A stretch of DNA of 64,000 nucleotides, taken from NCBI GenBank assembly GCA_019614645.1, contig JABWDB010000032.1, positions 496,001 to 560,000 of the forward strand. The letters run 5' to 3'. Positions within the stretch are counted from its first letter, which is position 1, and every line of letters begins with the position of its first letter. A program made the position numbers and the translations under genes. The notes beneath the pieces are model-generated. The model saw nothing but the letters and a program-made list of their open reading frames with translations, did no database searches and was not told the DNA's origin. This DNA comes from Stratiolaelaps scimitus (Eukaryota > Arthropoda > Arachnida > Mesostigmata > Laelapidae). Of the stretch, positions 54,901 through 61,390 are shown piece after piece.

Positions 54901-55816
54901 GCCCAATCCCCTGACTCGGCTCATTTCGGGACCTTCCCACCCCGGTCGCCTGCTCCACGGCGGCCTGATCCATGGTGGCCGGATCCACGCTGGCCCCCGT
55001 CTGCTGCCGCCACAGGTGGTGGGTTCACTGTGCGCAATCGCGGGAGTGCTCACAATTGCTCTGCCCGTTCCTGTGATCGTGTCCAACTTCAACTATTTCT
55101 ACCATCGCGAGACCGACCAAGAGGAGATGCATGGAGCGCACAACTTCTCGCACGTCACCTCGTGTCCATACCTGCCCGGACCAACCGGGTCCGCCGACAA
55201 AACAGCGGGGATGGCCTCGGGTGGGGTGGCCTCACCCAGTGGAGGTGGTACGGGCGAGCCGCCCTCCCATCGGAGCTCGTTGCAGCTCCAGCAGCAGCAC
55301 GCCCAATTGTTCAAGCAGGCGAGCGCTACGGGCACGCTCGGCTCCCTCAACAATCCCGACAGTATCGGCACTGCTGCCACTTCGCCTACAAATCGAAACC
55401 GACTTGTGAGTCTCGAGAAAAAAATGACATTTTAAAATAATAGACAAAAAATTAATTTTTGTAATAGACAAAAATTTAATTTTTTAATGGACAAAAAATT
55501 AAATTTTGTTTTGAATTTAACTTTTTTTTATCATTCAGCAGAATAATCCCCCTAGAGTAGCCACTAGTTTAGTAGAACTATTCAACCTTTGGTGGAGCCA
55601 ATTAGACGCCTGTAAGAGAGCTTTGGAGTTCTTCATCACGTTTCTATAATATATCCGAGGATTCTTGTTGCCGGATACAATTAAGCTAGGCGCAAATAAG
55701 CAAAGGTTAGGTCCCGACACGACCTCGTAGTAATACCCAAAGGTTAAGTGCTGAGGTCTGTCAGAGCCTGGAAGGTAGACCTGAGGGTCAGGTTTTCCAC
55801 AAAAATAGCCCATTAG

Positions 55817-55851
<35 letters not shown>

Positions 55852-56377
55852 GTGAATTCATTCATTGAACTCTAAACTTTCGGCCATAATGCCCCTCCTG
55901 ATACAAGGTTGTCCTGTTGCCCTGATACCGATGATACCGAATATAATTTGTGTGGGCGTTGCCCCTTTTATACTGCTACTTTAATGATAATCAAAAAATG
56001 TATGTAAATAATGCCGTTTCCACAAAAATCGGTAGCATTTGAAATAATCTATGAGACGACACTTTTTTTCGCTATTATTTTTACGAGCACTTAAGCGTTG
56101 TGATAACACTGCAGTTCCCTTAATAAACCAAGCCTTTTGTATTGTATTGATGGCCCACGTCGATCTGACGTCGTTTCTCTCTCTCTCTCTGTCATTTTTC
56201 TGTCATTTTCAGGCTAGTGCTATTACATGCAAGTCGATCGAGGCAGACTGTTGGTCGTGTTCGAGCGCAGGCGGAGGTGAGACGGAGTGTGCGCCAGATC
56301 TCAATTCGCTCACAGCGCCACTCACGGAGTCGACGGTGGCGCCTTCGCCCGAGAAACGCATCGAAACAGATGTATGA
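24286..56377 (+). CDS. Sh: Shaker-type voltage-gated K+ channel, multi-exon gene (5' end unresolved)
   Basis: This gene encodes the pore-forming subunit of a Kv1-class potassium channel. Such channels are tetramers in the plasma membrane of excitable cells and repolarise action potentials. Nine exons are seen, with GT donors, AG acceptors and matching phases: 24286?-24755, 36358-36623, 37829-37953, 38650-38795, 41091-41431, 49487-49708, 53881-54032, 55016-55405 and 56213-56377. Exons 2 to 9 encode 601 residues, numbered here from the first full codon of exon 2. T1 is about 61-155, S1 190-211, S2 244-264, S3 274-292, S4 319-338, S5 from about 354, the pore with TVGYG is 403-407, S6 with PVP is 434-436, and the C-terminus is ETDV. 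The coding frame is intact through all eight common exons. The family assignment is very secure. The initiating exon is not found, and alternative first exons are expected by analogy with fly Shaker. Confidence 0.95.
26806..26975 (+). repeat. Dispersed repeat D, copy 1
   Basis: Shares ordered motifs with 40532-40680: GAGGCGTTTT, GTCATCCACGTC, a C-run, CTGGTGGT, TTTGAAG and TTCCTCTaaa followed by AAACAAAAA-like bases. The family is unnamed here, and its ends are not defined. Found by comparing the two copies. Confidence 0.55.
27687..27843 (-). repeat. SINE family A copy, diverged
   Basis: Reverse copy with CTGCAG, CACAATGCTTAAGTTCTC and the head hairpin GCCAGAGAC. It has extra bases around the B-box region, and its tail is diverged. 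Confidence 0.78.
27991..28190 (-). mobile_element. Truncated mariner fragment in intron 1
   Basis: This segment matches the left end of the full mariner at 47623: the shared motif TCTTTAAATGCCAATAA, then TTTTGGTATGAGTTAGAGGT, and on through the C-terminal transposase codons to ATTTCCATA. The terminal repeat is shortened by an internal deletion but still begins with TTAGGCA after a TA. Similarity stops near 28190. A TA microsatellite (28134-28183) has expanded inside it, where the full copy has only a short AT-rich stretch. It is a non-autonomous remnant. Confidence 0.85.
28389..28528 (-). repeat. SINE family A copy, full length
   Basis: Clear reverse copy from the tail (TTGGTTTATTAAAGGAGCTG) through GGGGCTCGAACC to the head end CCACCGCGCTGAC. 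It directly abuts a family C element. Confidence 0.9.
28528..28678 (+). repeat. SINE family C copy
   Basis: It has a B-box-like GGTTCGATCCCC followed by CCGTTGGACATTTGCATT, and later GTACCGTGGAC before TTAAATG. The same string of motifs occurs in reverse at 42862-43045, which defines the family. The 5' tRNA half is not clear. Family A copies lie on both sides. Confidence 0.7.
28675..28821 (-). repeat. SINE family A copy
   Basis: Reverse copy: GGTTCAGTAAAGGAACTGCAG, ATAATGCTTAAGTTCTCTTA, an altered B-box (CTCGAACCTCCCC) and the head end CCACCACGCTGACG. Confidence 0.85.
30128..30199 (+). repeat. (AAT/ATT)n microsatellite with dyad symmetry
   Basis: AAT triplets change to ATT triplets several times, so the strand can fold back on itself. 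Confidence 0.92.
32811..33002 (-). repeat. SINE family A copy split by a TA microsatellite
   Basis: The tail and body (GGTTTATTAAAGGAAGTGCAG, CTTAAGTTCTC) and the head (ACTCGAACCTGC, CAGAGACTCAGCCG) are separated by about 60 bp of TA repeats. The expansion sits where other copies have the short ACATATAAGAG motif. Confidence 0.82.
33800..33973 (+). repeat. SINE family A copy, diverged
   Basis: The head GCGCGGTGGCTTGGACGG is well kept. The B-box is altered (GGTTCGAGTTG). The body has a lengthened A-run, and the tail reads TTGCAGTTCCTTTAATGAGCC before a TTACC end. Confidence 0.82.
35160..35222 (+). repeat. SINE family A tail fragment
   Basis: Only the 3' end remains: AGCTCCTTTAATAAACCAAT followed by several TTACC units and a T-run. 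The preceding bases also contain TTTTTACC units. Confidence 0.75.
35756..35833 (+). repeat. SINE family A copy, 5' truncated
   Basis: It contains ACGTATAACAGAGAGCGTAA, AAATTGCAGCTCCTGTAATA and the TTTACC tail. The tRNA head is missing. Confidence 0.82.
36020..36284 (+). repeat. SINE family B copy, full length, with 17 bp target-site duplication
   Basis: The head has the A-box-like TGGTCTAGTGGTGAGCG and the B-box GGGTTCAAATCC, and resembles a tRNA. The body is followed by a 15-base A-run. The same 17 bases, AAGTATAGCACTCGTGT, flank both sides (36003-36019 and 36285-36301) without a mismatch, which shows a recent LINE-type insertion. It lies in intron 1, with the duplication ending 56 bases before the exon 2 acceptor border. 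Confidence 0.95.
36358..36623 (+). CDS. Sh: Shaker exon 2: common N-terminal segment and start of T1 domain
   Basis: Acceptor TTACAG ends at 36357 and the donor TAG|GTAAAT follows 36623. The exon enters in phase 2 and leaves in phase 1. It encodes residues 1-88. It begins with SLPK, the same motif at which the constant part of fly Shaker begins. A Gly-rich spacer follows, then the FEPIPHDH motif and the first strand of T1 ([14 protein letters not shown]). T1 is the cytoplasmic tetramerisation domain, which restricts assembly to Kv1 subunits and binds the beta subunit. The match to the fly junction suggests this is where alternative 5' exons are joined. A recent SINE insertion ends 56 bases before this exon. 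Confidence 0.96.
36624..37828 (+). other. Shaker intron 2 (1.2 kb)
   Basis: No mobile element recognised. It has a TA run near 36651-36670 and C- or G-runs at 36759-36768 and 37168-37185. Confidence 0.85.
37829..37953 (+). CDS. Sh: Shaker exon 3: T1 domain core
   Basis: Acceptor TTCTCAG ends at 37828 and the donor CCG|GTGCGT follows 37953. The exon enters in phase 1 (completing a Gly codon) and leaves in phase 0. It encodes residues 89-130 of the T1 tetramerisation domain, including [13 protein letters not shown] and [16 protein letters not shown], which are nearly invariant in Kv1 channels. The donor uses GTGCGT instead of the more common GTAAGT or GTGAGT. An AT-rich minisatellite starts directly behind it, and the reading frame stays open into the intron as far as 38394. 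Confidence 0.97.
37960..38235 (+). repeat. AT-rich minisatellite adjoining the exon 3 donor
   Basis: The motif CATTACG(A/G)ATTTCATT recurs at about 37965, 37995, 38025, 38055, 38079, 38109, 38133, 38157 and 38181. Spacing is 30 or 24 bases, differing in the number of ATT triplets. The array starts right after the GTGCGT donor. All units are multiples of three, so the Shaker frame stays open through it. Confidence 0.9.
38650..38795 (+). CDS. Sh: Shaker exon 4: end of T1 and T1-S1 linker
   Basis: The exon lies between acceptor TCTGTAG (ending 38649) and donor TG|GTAAGT (after 38795), entering in phase 0 and leaving in phase 2. It encodes residues 131-178 plus two bases of the Trp codon shared with the next exon. 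Visible motifs are [32 protein letters not shown] and the basic QRKMW segment just before S1, all characteristic of Kv1 channels. This part links the cytoplasmic T1 tetramer to the voltage sensor. Confidence 0.97.
40532..40680 (+). repeat. Dispersed repeat D, copy 2
   Basis: Second copy of the repeat at 26806, with GGAGGCGTTTTTTGTCATCC, TTTCTGGTGGTATCGGTGAC and GTCTTCCTCTG. It lies in intron 4, just upstream of a family B SINE. Confidence 0.55.
40733..41009 (-). repeat. SINE family B copy, full length, with target-site duplication
   Basis: Reverse copy from CGAGCTGACCCTCAGCTG to the tRNA-like head (GATTTGAACCCA, CTAAACAACCATCCAGGGGA). It is flanked by TAAACAGGAGAC at 40721-40732 and 41010-41021. 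The second copy of the duplication ends 69 bases before the Shaker exon 5 start. Confidence 0.92.
41091..41431 (+). CDS. Sh: Shaker exon 5: S1, S2 and S3 segments
   Basis: Acceptor TATTTCAG ends at 41090 and the donor CTAG|GTGAGT follows 41431. The exon enters in phase 2 and leaves in phase 1. It encodes residues 180-292. S1 is about 190-211. The S1-S2 loop carries one N-glycosylation sequon (NKT, Asn228). S2 is about 244-264, with the acidic and Phe residues of the charge-transfer centre in WFTFEL. S3 is about 274-292, with [15 protein letters not shown]. This is the first part of the voltage-sensing domain. A family B SINE in reverse orientation lies close upstream, its target duplication ending 69 bases before the acceptor. 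Confidence 0.97.
41950..42175 (+). repeat. T-rich tandem array, about seven 31-33 bp units
   Basis: The motif TTAGCAGG or a close variant recurs at 41955, 41988, 42019, 42051, 42084, 42115 and 42146. Between occurrences lie ATTATAGAAT and runs of T ending in ACAG or GCAG. Several units therefore look like a polypyrimidine tract plus AG, the form of a 3' splice site. The array lies in Shaker intron 5, about 520 bases after the S1-S3 exon. Confidence 0.85.
42761..42828 (-). repeat. SINE family A fragment (tail and body)
   Basis: Reverse copy of the 3' part: TTATTGGTTTATTAAAGGAA, TGCAATGCTTAAGTCCTCTT. The head half is absent. Confidence 0.82.
42862..43045 (-). repeat. SINE family C copy
   Basis: Reverse match to 28528-28678: CATTTAAC, GTCCACGGTACAAC, CAATGCAAATATCCAACGGT and the B-box complement GGGGATTGAACCC, continuing to CACGTGTCTCTTG. 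Similarity is interrupted by small gaps. It gives a longer tRNA-side end than the other copy. Confidence 0.7.
43057..43175 (-). repeat. SINE family A copy with internal deletion
   Basis: The tail GGTTTATTCAAGGAACTGCA joins almost directly to the B-box complement (GGTCTCGAACC), so the CTTAAGTTCTCTTATATG part is lost. The head end CCGTCCAAGCGACCGCG is present. Confidence 0.82.
43683..43817 (-). repeat. SINE family A copy, diverged
   Basis: Reverse copy with AAGTGCAGTTTTACAACGCT, the B-box complement CACTCGAACCTGCGG and the head hairpin AACAGCCAGGGACTTAGCC. The tail is lost. Confidence 0.83.
43874..44113 (-). repeat. SINE family B copy, diverged
   Basis: Reverse copy with CTGACAGGCCCCTGTGA, AAGGGTATTACTG, a CAAAGATCCTCC stretch and the B-box complement CGACTCGAACCCAAG followed by a tRNA-like head. 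More mutated than the copies at 36020 and 40733. Confidence 0.78.
44870..44911 (+). repeat. (TA)n microsatellite
   Basis: Pure TA run of about 42 bases in intron 5. Confidence 0.95.
47623..48907 (-). mobile_element. mariner DNA transposon, full length (1285 bp)
   Basis: The two ends form imperfect inverted repeats of about 28 bp. The left end begins TTAAGGCATACACTTCAA, and the right end read in reverse begins TTAGGGCATACCCTTCAA. Each end is flanked by TA (47621-47622 and 48908-48909), the expected target duplication. The length of 1285 bp is standard for mariner. One transposase reading frame fills the interior on the minus strand. The right side runs straight into a long TA microsatellite, so the true target there cannot be fixed to one TA. 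The element lies in Shaker intron 5, antisense to the gene. Confidence 0.93.
47710..48762 (-). pseudogene. mariner transposase (D,D34D) with one in-frame TGA
   Basis: Transposase of the Tc1/mariner superfamily, which cuts and pastes the element at TA sites. The frame runs from an ATG at 48762 to the stop at 47710, about 350 codons, the normal mariner size. The N-terminal part has the helix-turn-helix DNA-binding region ([19 protein letters not shown] and [11 protein letters not shown]). The catalytic triad is present at about residues 165 (SIDETW), 255 (LLDDNARPH) and 290 ([10 protein letters not shown]). Exactly 34 residues separate the second and third Asp, the mariner signature. A TGA at 48384-48382 interrupts the frame between the DNA-binding and catalytic halves. 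No frameshift is seen. The copy is probably inactive but young. Confidence 0.92.
48907..48949 (+). repeat. (TA)n microsatellite at mariner right end
   Basis: Pure TA run starting at the last base of the mariner inverted repeat. It either provided the TA target or expanded from the duplicated TA. Confidence 0.95.
49175..49377 (+). repeat. 29 bp minisatellite, seven units
   Basis: Unit starts are at 49175, 49204, 49233, 49262, 49291, 49320 and 49349, exactly 29 bp apart. The core is GTGTCGTCTGCTCGAT, then a variable AT part ending in TTCGAA or TCCGAA. Because 29 is not a multiple of 3, open frames across it are products of the repeat. It ends about 110 bases before the S4 exon. Confidence 0.93.
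49487..49708 (+). CDS. Sh: Shaker exon 6: S3-S4 linker, S4 voltage sensor and start of S5
   Basis: Acceptor ATTTCAG ends at 49486 and the donor ATAG|GTGAGC follows 49708. The exon enters and leaves in phase 1. It encodes residues 294-366. The S3-S4 linker is about 17 residues before the DKSSNQ motif, a little shorter than in fly Shaker and divergent in sequence. S4 carries a positive residue at every third position: Arg323, Arg326, Arg329, Arg332, Lys335 and Arg338. The S4-S5 linker ([17 protein letters not shown]) and S5 follow unchanged from the family pattern. A 29 bp tandem repeat lies about 110 bases before the acceptor. Confidence 0.97.
50070..50666 (+). pseudogene. LINE ORF1, 3' part
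   Basis: The frame is open from 50070 after a TAA at 50067-50069 to a stop at 50664-50666, in a different frame from the following endonuclease/RT frame, which it overlaps. The first 75 codons look like ordinary protein ([17 protein letters not shown]). The rest is rich in Ser, Pro, His and Gln. No zinc knuckle or esterase motif is visible. It is most likely the C-terminal part of a nucleic-acid-binding ORF1 protein cut by 5' truncation. The overlap with the second frame is extensive, so part of the low-complexity end may be untranslated. Confidence 0.5.
50513..53365 (+). pseudogene. LINE ORF2: AP endonuclease and reverse transcriptase, one in-frame TGA
   Basis: This protein nicks target DNA and copies the element RNA in place. 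The frame is open from 50399, and the first in-frame ATG is at 50513. The endonuclease domain starts near 50724, with LNARSL, ISETWL, YGDFNL and DHSAV motifs. The reverse transcriptase shows [31 protein letters not shown] and the catalytic YADD at 52637-52648. A TGA at 53084-53086 interrupts the frame. The same frame then continues for 93 more codons to 53365, with a sequence resembling the usual C-terminal region after the RT. One nonsense change therefore seems to separate this copy from an intact protein. Confidence 0.9.
53881..54032 (+). CDS. Sh: Shaker exon 7: end of S5, pore helix and selectivity filter
   Basis: Acceptor GTTCACAG ends at 53880 and the donor AAG|GTAGGT follows 54032. The exon enters in phase 1 and leaves in phase 0. 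It encodes residues 367-417. The turret, the pore helix ([11 protein letters not shown]) and the K+ filter TVGYG (403-407) are intact. After the filter the sequence reads DMRPVG, with codon AGA at 54009-54011. Fly Shaker has DMTPVG here, so Arg410 stands at the position of Thr449, which controls external tetraethylammonium block and C-type inactivation. Confidence 0.98.
54033..55015 (+). other. Shaker intron 7 (1.0 kb)
   Basis: Starts GTAGGT and ends in a pyrimidine-rich stretch before CACAG. It contains a TA run (54331-54362) and CT runs. The frame running open into exon 8 is a by-product of the low stop density of the CT-rich tract. Confidence 0.85.
55016..55405 (+). CDS. Sh: Shaker exon 8: S6 gate and proximal C-terminal tail
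   Basis: The acceptor CCGCCACAG ends at 55015 and the donor CTT|GTGAGT follows 55405. The exon is in phase 0 at both ends and encodes residues 418-547. S6 ([22 protein letters not shown]) contains the PVP hinge at 434-436, which forms the cytoplasmic gate. It continues with [13 protein letters not shown] and [10 protein letters not shown], both conserved in arthropod Shaker. After these the tail becomes lineage-specific: rich in Gly, Ser and Pro, with a short Gln cluster. No alternative S6 exon was recognised. Confidence 0.97.
55550..55805 (+). repeat. SINE family B copy, diverged, in intron 8
   Basis: The body is recognisable (CTTTGGAGTTCTTCATCACG, GAGGATTCTTGT, AATAAGCAAAGGTTAGGTCC, GGTTAAGTGCTGAGG, CTGAGGGTCAGG). 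The tRNA-like head is heavily mutated. A TA microsatellite starts 14 bases after its end. Confidence 0.75.
55819..55849 (+). repeat. (TA)n microsatellite
   Basis: TA run in intron 8 directly behind the diverged family B SINE. Confidence 0.95.
56084..56134 (+). repeat. SINE family A tail fragment before the last Shaker exon
   Basis: It matches GAGCACTTAAGCGTTGTGAT and GCAGTTCCCTTAATAAACCA of the family A 3' part. It lies about 80 bases before the last coding exon. Confidence 0.65.
56213..56377 (+). CDS. Sh: Shaker terminal coding exon: cytoplasmic tail with PDZ-binding end
   Basis: Acceptor CATTTTCAG ends at 56212, preceded by a CT-rich tract. The phase 0 entry fits the previous donor. The exon encodes 54 residues (548-601) and stops at TGA 56375-56377. 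The last four residues, ETDV, form a class I PDZ ligand. In flies the same end binds Discs-large and clusters Shaker at synapses. The rest of the tail contains four cysteines and many acidic and serine residues, which I do not match to a known domain. The exon is assigned by frame, splice signals and the ETDV end. Confidence 0.93.
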   Translation, partial: ASAITCKSIEADCWSCSSAGGGETECAPDLNSLTAPLTESTVAPSPEKRIETDV

Positions 56378-56564
56378 TATTGGCTGCTGCGATCGCAACA
56401 GCTGTTCGCTGTTGCTCGCGGCTATTGCCACCAGGTGTCGCTGCCATCGCACGTTGTGCTGGCTCTTCTATCGTGATATGATAATAACAACAACAACAAT
56501 AATAACAATGACAAGCAAGAAAGCAATCGTTTACGAAACCAGCAGCGGAAGCAGATACACACAA

Positions 56565-56597
<33 letters not shown>

Positions 56598-57929
56598 CAT
56601 ATATATATACATACACACACTATCGTATATTACCTACGACTTGTAGAGGAAAGGCTGCTCAGAGCGGGACGAGGGTTGGAAGGGGAGAAACAATAGGTGG
56701 TAATTGCCCCATAGGAAAAGCCATCGGGAACATAATTTCGACACCATCGGACACCACATGAATCTGAGGAGCGATGTTCAGCAGATATGTTTCACAAAGC
56801 GGGAGAGGGTGGTGGTTGAACAGCGAGAACGGGAACAATAACGAAACGTGCAAGCAACGCAATCATTCAAGTGTATATCGGTGGGGAAAGAGAAAGCCTT
56901 ACAGAACAGAACGCGTGGGTTAGCTGCCCTCTGGTCTTCAGTTATGGATCGAGCGATGATGACAACGGTGATTGACTGCCTCCTCATTATCTGGGCGGTC
57001 CGCAGAGGTGATACAAGCTCTGGTATCGATCTGCTGGCCGACCGTGTTGATTCATTGGCTCGATCATCCGCTCGCAGTCGAATAGGGAACTTTTTGCTAA
57101 AGGGGAACCACCCAGAGAGAGAGAGAGAGAGAGAGAGGTGATAGGTTGTTTGGGTGGACGCCCGAGGCGAGAAATCCAACAATGAACCAACAACAAAACA
57201 CATAGCAAAGGAAACACATGACGCAAATTACCATCAAGTCGTTACCAGAGGCCGTTAGACGCACTCCTTAACCTCTCATGGACCACAAACAGCTTGACGA
57301 CGATATCGCAAGAAGCTGGACGGCGTGGCCTGCAGATTCCGCGTAACAGGTCTGGTCAGATCAACCCGGCCCCAACTTCCCTCAGTGGTCGTTGATTACT
57401 TGTAGCAGCGGTGACATGGGACGCAAGTAATTGCCGGCTGATTACTAAATGTTTGGCAACGTTAATGAGAGGGAAACCAAAGCAAAATGGACGGTCATGG
57501 AAGACGGGGAGGCACTAGACGACGCCTTATAGCGAGAGCCTTGCCATTTAGCTAGAGCGCCACCGTACCCCGGGCCACGGGCGGACGTACACGTCGAACC
57601 CTGTTAATCTCTCACCCAACAAACATATACACATAGGCATACATATATACATAAACACGCTACCCTTGTTGGTGATTCCTCTCACTGAACATAGGAATAA
57701 TATATGTCAGATGATTGTCATTTGACGGCGAGTGGAACGTCAGCGTTTCCGCCCGCAGCGACGTGGACTGCCGCTGATCGTGGCCCGGCGGATTTCCGGA
57801 GTGTTATGTTCGATAGTTAGTTAGTTGTCGCTGCTACAGCCTACCCCCTTTAAGATGTGAAACGCTCATAGTTGATTAATTGATTGAGTGATTGGTTGAT
57901 TCGTTGAACGAATGACTGCGTGAATGGTT

Positions 57930-58016
57930 ATAATAATGATAATAATAATAATAATAACAATAATGAGAATAATAATAATAATAATAACAATAATAATAAC
58001 GATGATGATAATGATT
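57930..58016 (+). repeat. (AAT)n-rich microsatellite
   Basis: AAT triplets with AAC and GAT variants, downstream of the Shaker stop codon. Confidence 0.92.
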
Positions 58017-58841
58017 AAGATGAGAATGAGTGTGTAGTCGATAATGACTGAATGATTGGTTAATGCTGATTGATAAGATGAGTGCTTATGGTGTTACAGT
58101 TTCGATGGCTACTGCATCGGGCAGTCGTCCGAATGGTCTTCATAGAATAATAATAATAATGATGATGATGAACATATGAGGTATATTATATATGCTTAGA
58201 GGCTTTGTCCTATTGTCTAATGTCCCTTTTATCTGCTGACCCGCTTTGCTCCCTGATATCTTCCTCTGTGGACCCCAGTTGCTGTCGATCTCGGCCAACC
58301 TACTAATTACACCAATCAATCATTGACGATAATTGCAAACACACAAACAACCCCGAGGAAAATCGAGAATCGTCGAAGCACCCATGAAACCAATTGACCA
58401 CAACAACAGCCCCACGTTGTATAGCCCGTTCTTCATTCGCAGCCCACAGCTGCTTAAAGGCTAATTAACTCATAACCACTACGATATTATCATTGGTATA
58501 ATATGGATAAGGATATAATGGTGAGAAGACGGTGTTGATAAAAATGGTCGAATCGTGATCAATATAATAATAATGATAATTATTATTATGATTAAAACTA
58601 TTATAATAACACTATTGTTATATAAAATCATCGACACAATTTCGGAGGTGGCTCAATGCAAGCTCCTATACTAACTACTTAATTACAACAGCTACTAACT
58701 ACAACTACACAAGCTGCTACTATATACAGTCCCGTGAAAGGTGTCGGTGACAAAAATGACGATCAAGTCACTTCAGCTGCTGCTAATTAAACAGCTATAG
58801 CAGCAGAGTAACACGACCACAAACAACAACCGATGTGTAAC

Positions 58842-58844
<3 letters not shown>

Positions 58845-58894
<50 letters not shown>
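58845..58894 (+). repeat. (TA)n microsatellite
   Basis: TA run with one ACATA interruption. Confidence 0.95.
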
Positions 58895-60420
58895 GAGATT
58901 AGAGTGGTTATTGTATGTCAGGCGCAGGATGACCGCGAATGCGGAAGAGAGCTACGCTAAACGAATGAGAGAGTGATCAATTATTATATAATTAAAGGGA
59001 GGGGGGGGGGGGGATTAATTACCTGTCAAGGCGGCAAATTCAACTCGAGTGTCAACGAACGTGTCAAACCCACATGAAACATTCGAGTCAGTGATTTCAA
59101 AAACTGGGCAATATATCGTTCAAGAACCGTTTGTCATCTTGTTCAAGCACAGCATAATGCAGTACACTGCTGTCATACACACAAAAATAACGAGAGAGAC
59201 AATTGCGGCAAAATGTCAAACGTTGAAGATGGGATTTTCAATGGCGAATCGCCTCTATGATGACCCTTGTAGTGTCGTGTGTTCTGAGTATGGTGGCTAA
59301 TTAAATCGATATATAAGCGTACGTTGGAGGCCGAACGGTCATAACATTTCGACAACAGGTGGCGCTTGACAACGAGCTAATAGTGCTAGCAAGCGGTCGT
59401 TGTTGTCTTGCTTATTTAATTAGGCTTGATTAATCAGACCGTGCTATCATCATTATCCGACCCGAACGATAGTCTCTCGAGCTATACGAGGTTCGTCACC
59501 AAAGGTTTTCGGGCAGACGATACTACCAAGGTTGTACCTATCGCATGATAATGTACGTGTAAATTTGTCCGTGAGCTATTCAACTGGCCATTAATATGTG
59601 TCACTTGACTCATGAACGGGTTAAGTGATTTGTAGCGATAGTTCCTATTCGCAAAAAAAAATTTCTTCGCCTTCGTCGTTCGTGAGCCTTATAGGCTCTA
59701 GTAGTGGCCTAGCAAATCAGGCCCAAAATAGAATAGATGATTTCTTTCGTTTGTAATTAAAAGGGCGTCAATTAATTGACGCATGGCCAGATACTGGCTA
59801 ACCTCACGGCAATTATCTGTTTCAAACTTTACAACCAGCAAGGCAATTAACGCTATGAATATGAATATTACCAATAAAAATAATAATAATTATTATTATC
59901 ATCATTATTACACCATAATCAGATACACACTCTTAAGGTGATCGTCGGAAGAGATCCTATCTTGAGTACGCGTAGTCGTCGATCGTGCGTGAGCCATTAA
60001 GCGCTAAGAGTGTTCCTTGTCTTCGATAGCAGCTCATCTAGAAATTGAATTGTCACTGGTCTCTCAAGCCTGTCTTGTAGTCGTTACGTCGGGTCGGAAG
60101 GAAGTATATTGTGGTCCTGAAAAGCAACTCTTAAGAGCTATCGTCACCACGACACCTCGAAGTCATACACTACAACTGGCAGCCGCCGCCGCCCCGGCCG
60201 CTGACAATGCAACATAGCCAATCTGAGAGACCCACAAAGGGTTCGTCTGTATTGTATTGTCGCCGTACACCCCGGGGGATGTCCTAATAGCCATGGTGGC
60301 GATGAAGGTAAATTGTCGGACAATCAAAGTAGGCTCTTAGGTAAGGAAGGTTCGTGGAATAAAAACCTAACGACGACTGATGTCAAGTGGCTGAGGGTCA
60401 CGCCAACACGTAATAATATA

Positions 60421-60476
60421 TGATGACGATGATGATGATGATTATTATTATTATAATTATGATAATGATGATTATG

Positions 60477-60512
<36 letters not shown>
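60421..60512 (+). repeat. (GAT/ATT/AAT)n microsatellite
   Basis: GAT triplets pass into ATT and then a long AAT run. The poly-Ile frame on the minus strand is a product of the repeat. Confidence 0.93.
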
Positions 60513-60513
<1 letters not shown>

Positions 60514-61323
60514 CATTAATTATATAAGCTATGATGATAACGATGCTCGTGGCCGTGCCATTGTCCGTTAATGGACCACACATGATAGATATCTACACAC
60601 AAGTATGGCATGAGTCGCGCATCGTCGGAAAGCCTCGAGCAGGCACAATGTTACCGCTGTGGACAACGCGGACAAACAGTCGTCGACAATGACGTCGATC
60701 AGACTGATGACGATCTCTGATATCGATGACAGCGAAGTACGAGGTGTCCGGATGAGGTGGCCCCGACCCGACATCAATTTCATGCCCTCTTCTTCTCAGC
60801 ACTCAAGTCACTGGTGGAGAAGATAGAAAGTTGACGCAGTCGAACAGGTTACGCCTGAAATGAAGACTCGGAGAGAGAGAGGACTCTTGTAGAATTCCAA
60901 GACAAACGATAACACACACGTACTATAATTGATAATGATTATAATTACTGATATAAGGTTAAAAGAAAAAACACGCAAACAAATTTACGATGGCTAATTG
61001 CATCGAGGAATAACGGATATCGATGATAATGAAGATAGCAGAAGAATAAGAGTAAGAGAGAGAGAGAGAGAGAGAGAATTCCGATAATGACAATATTAAT
61101 AATGCAATTATGACATACACACATGAAACTCTTGCGATTTAATTCAATCGAAGTCAATTGCTACTGTTGTATACTGAGTGATATTGAAACAAAAAAATAT
61201 CGGATAGTCATAATCAGTAAGTATCTAAATTTCTCCTTTTGCTGATCAGGCCTGGTGATCCTCGTAGGTTACCATGCAGACTTGAAAATTGGATAACAGT
61301 AATAACGCTACTACTATTACTAC

Positions 61324-61390
61324 TAATAATAATAATAATAATGATAAATATAATAATAATGATGATAATAATAATAATATTAATAATAAT
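61324..61390 (+). repeat. (AAT)n microsatellite
   Basis: AAT triplets with GAT variants. Open frames across it consist of Ile and Met only. Confidence 0.93.

Noticed and set aside
54601..55015. Upstream extension of the S6 exon as coding sequence
   Set aside because: The frame is open by chance through a CT-rich stretch; the acceptor at 55015 gives the exact Shaker junction after the pore exon.
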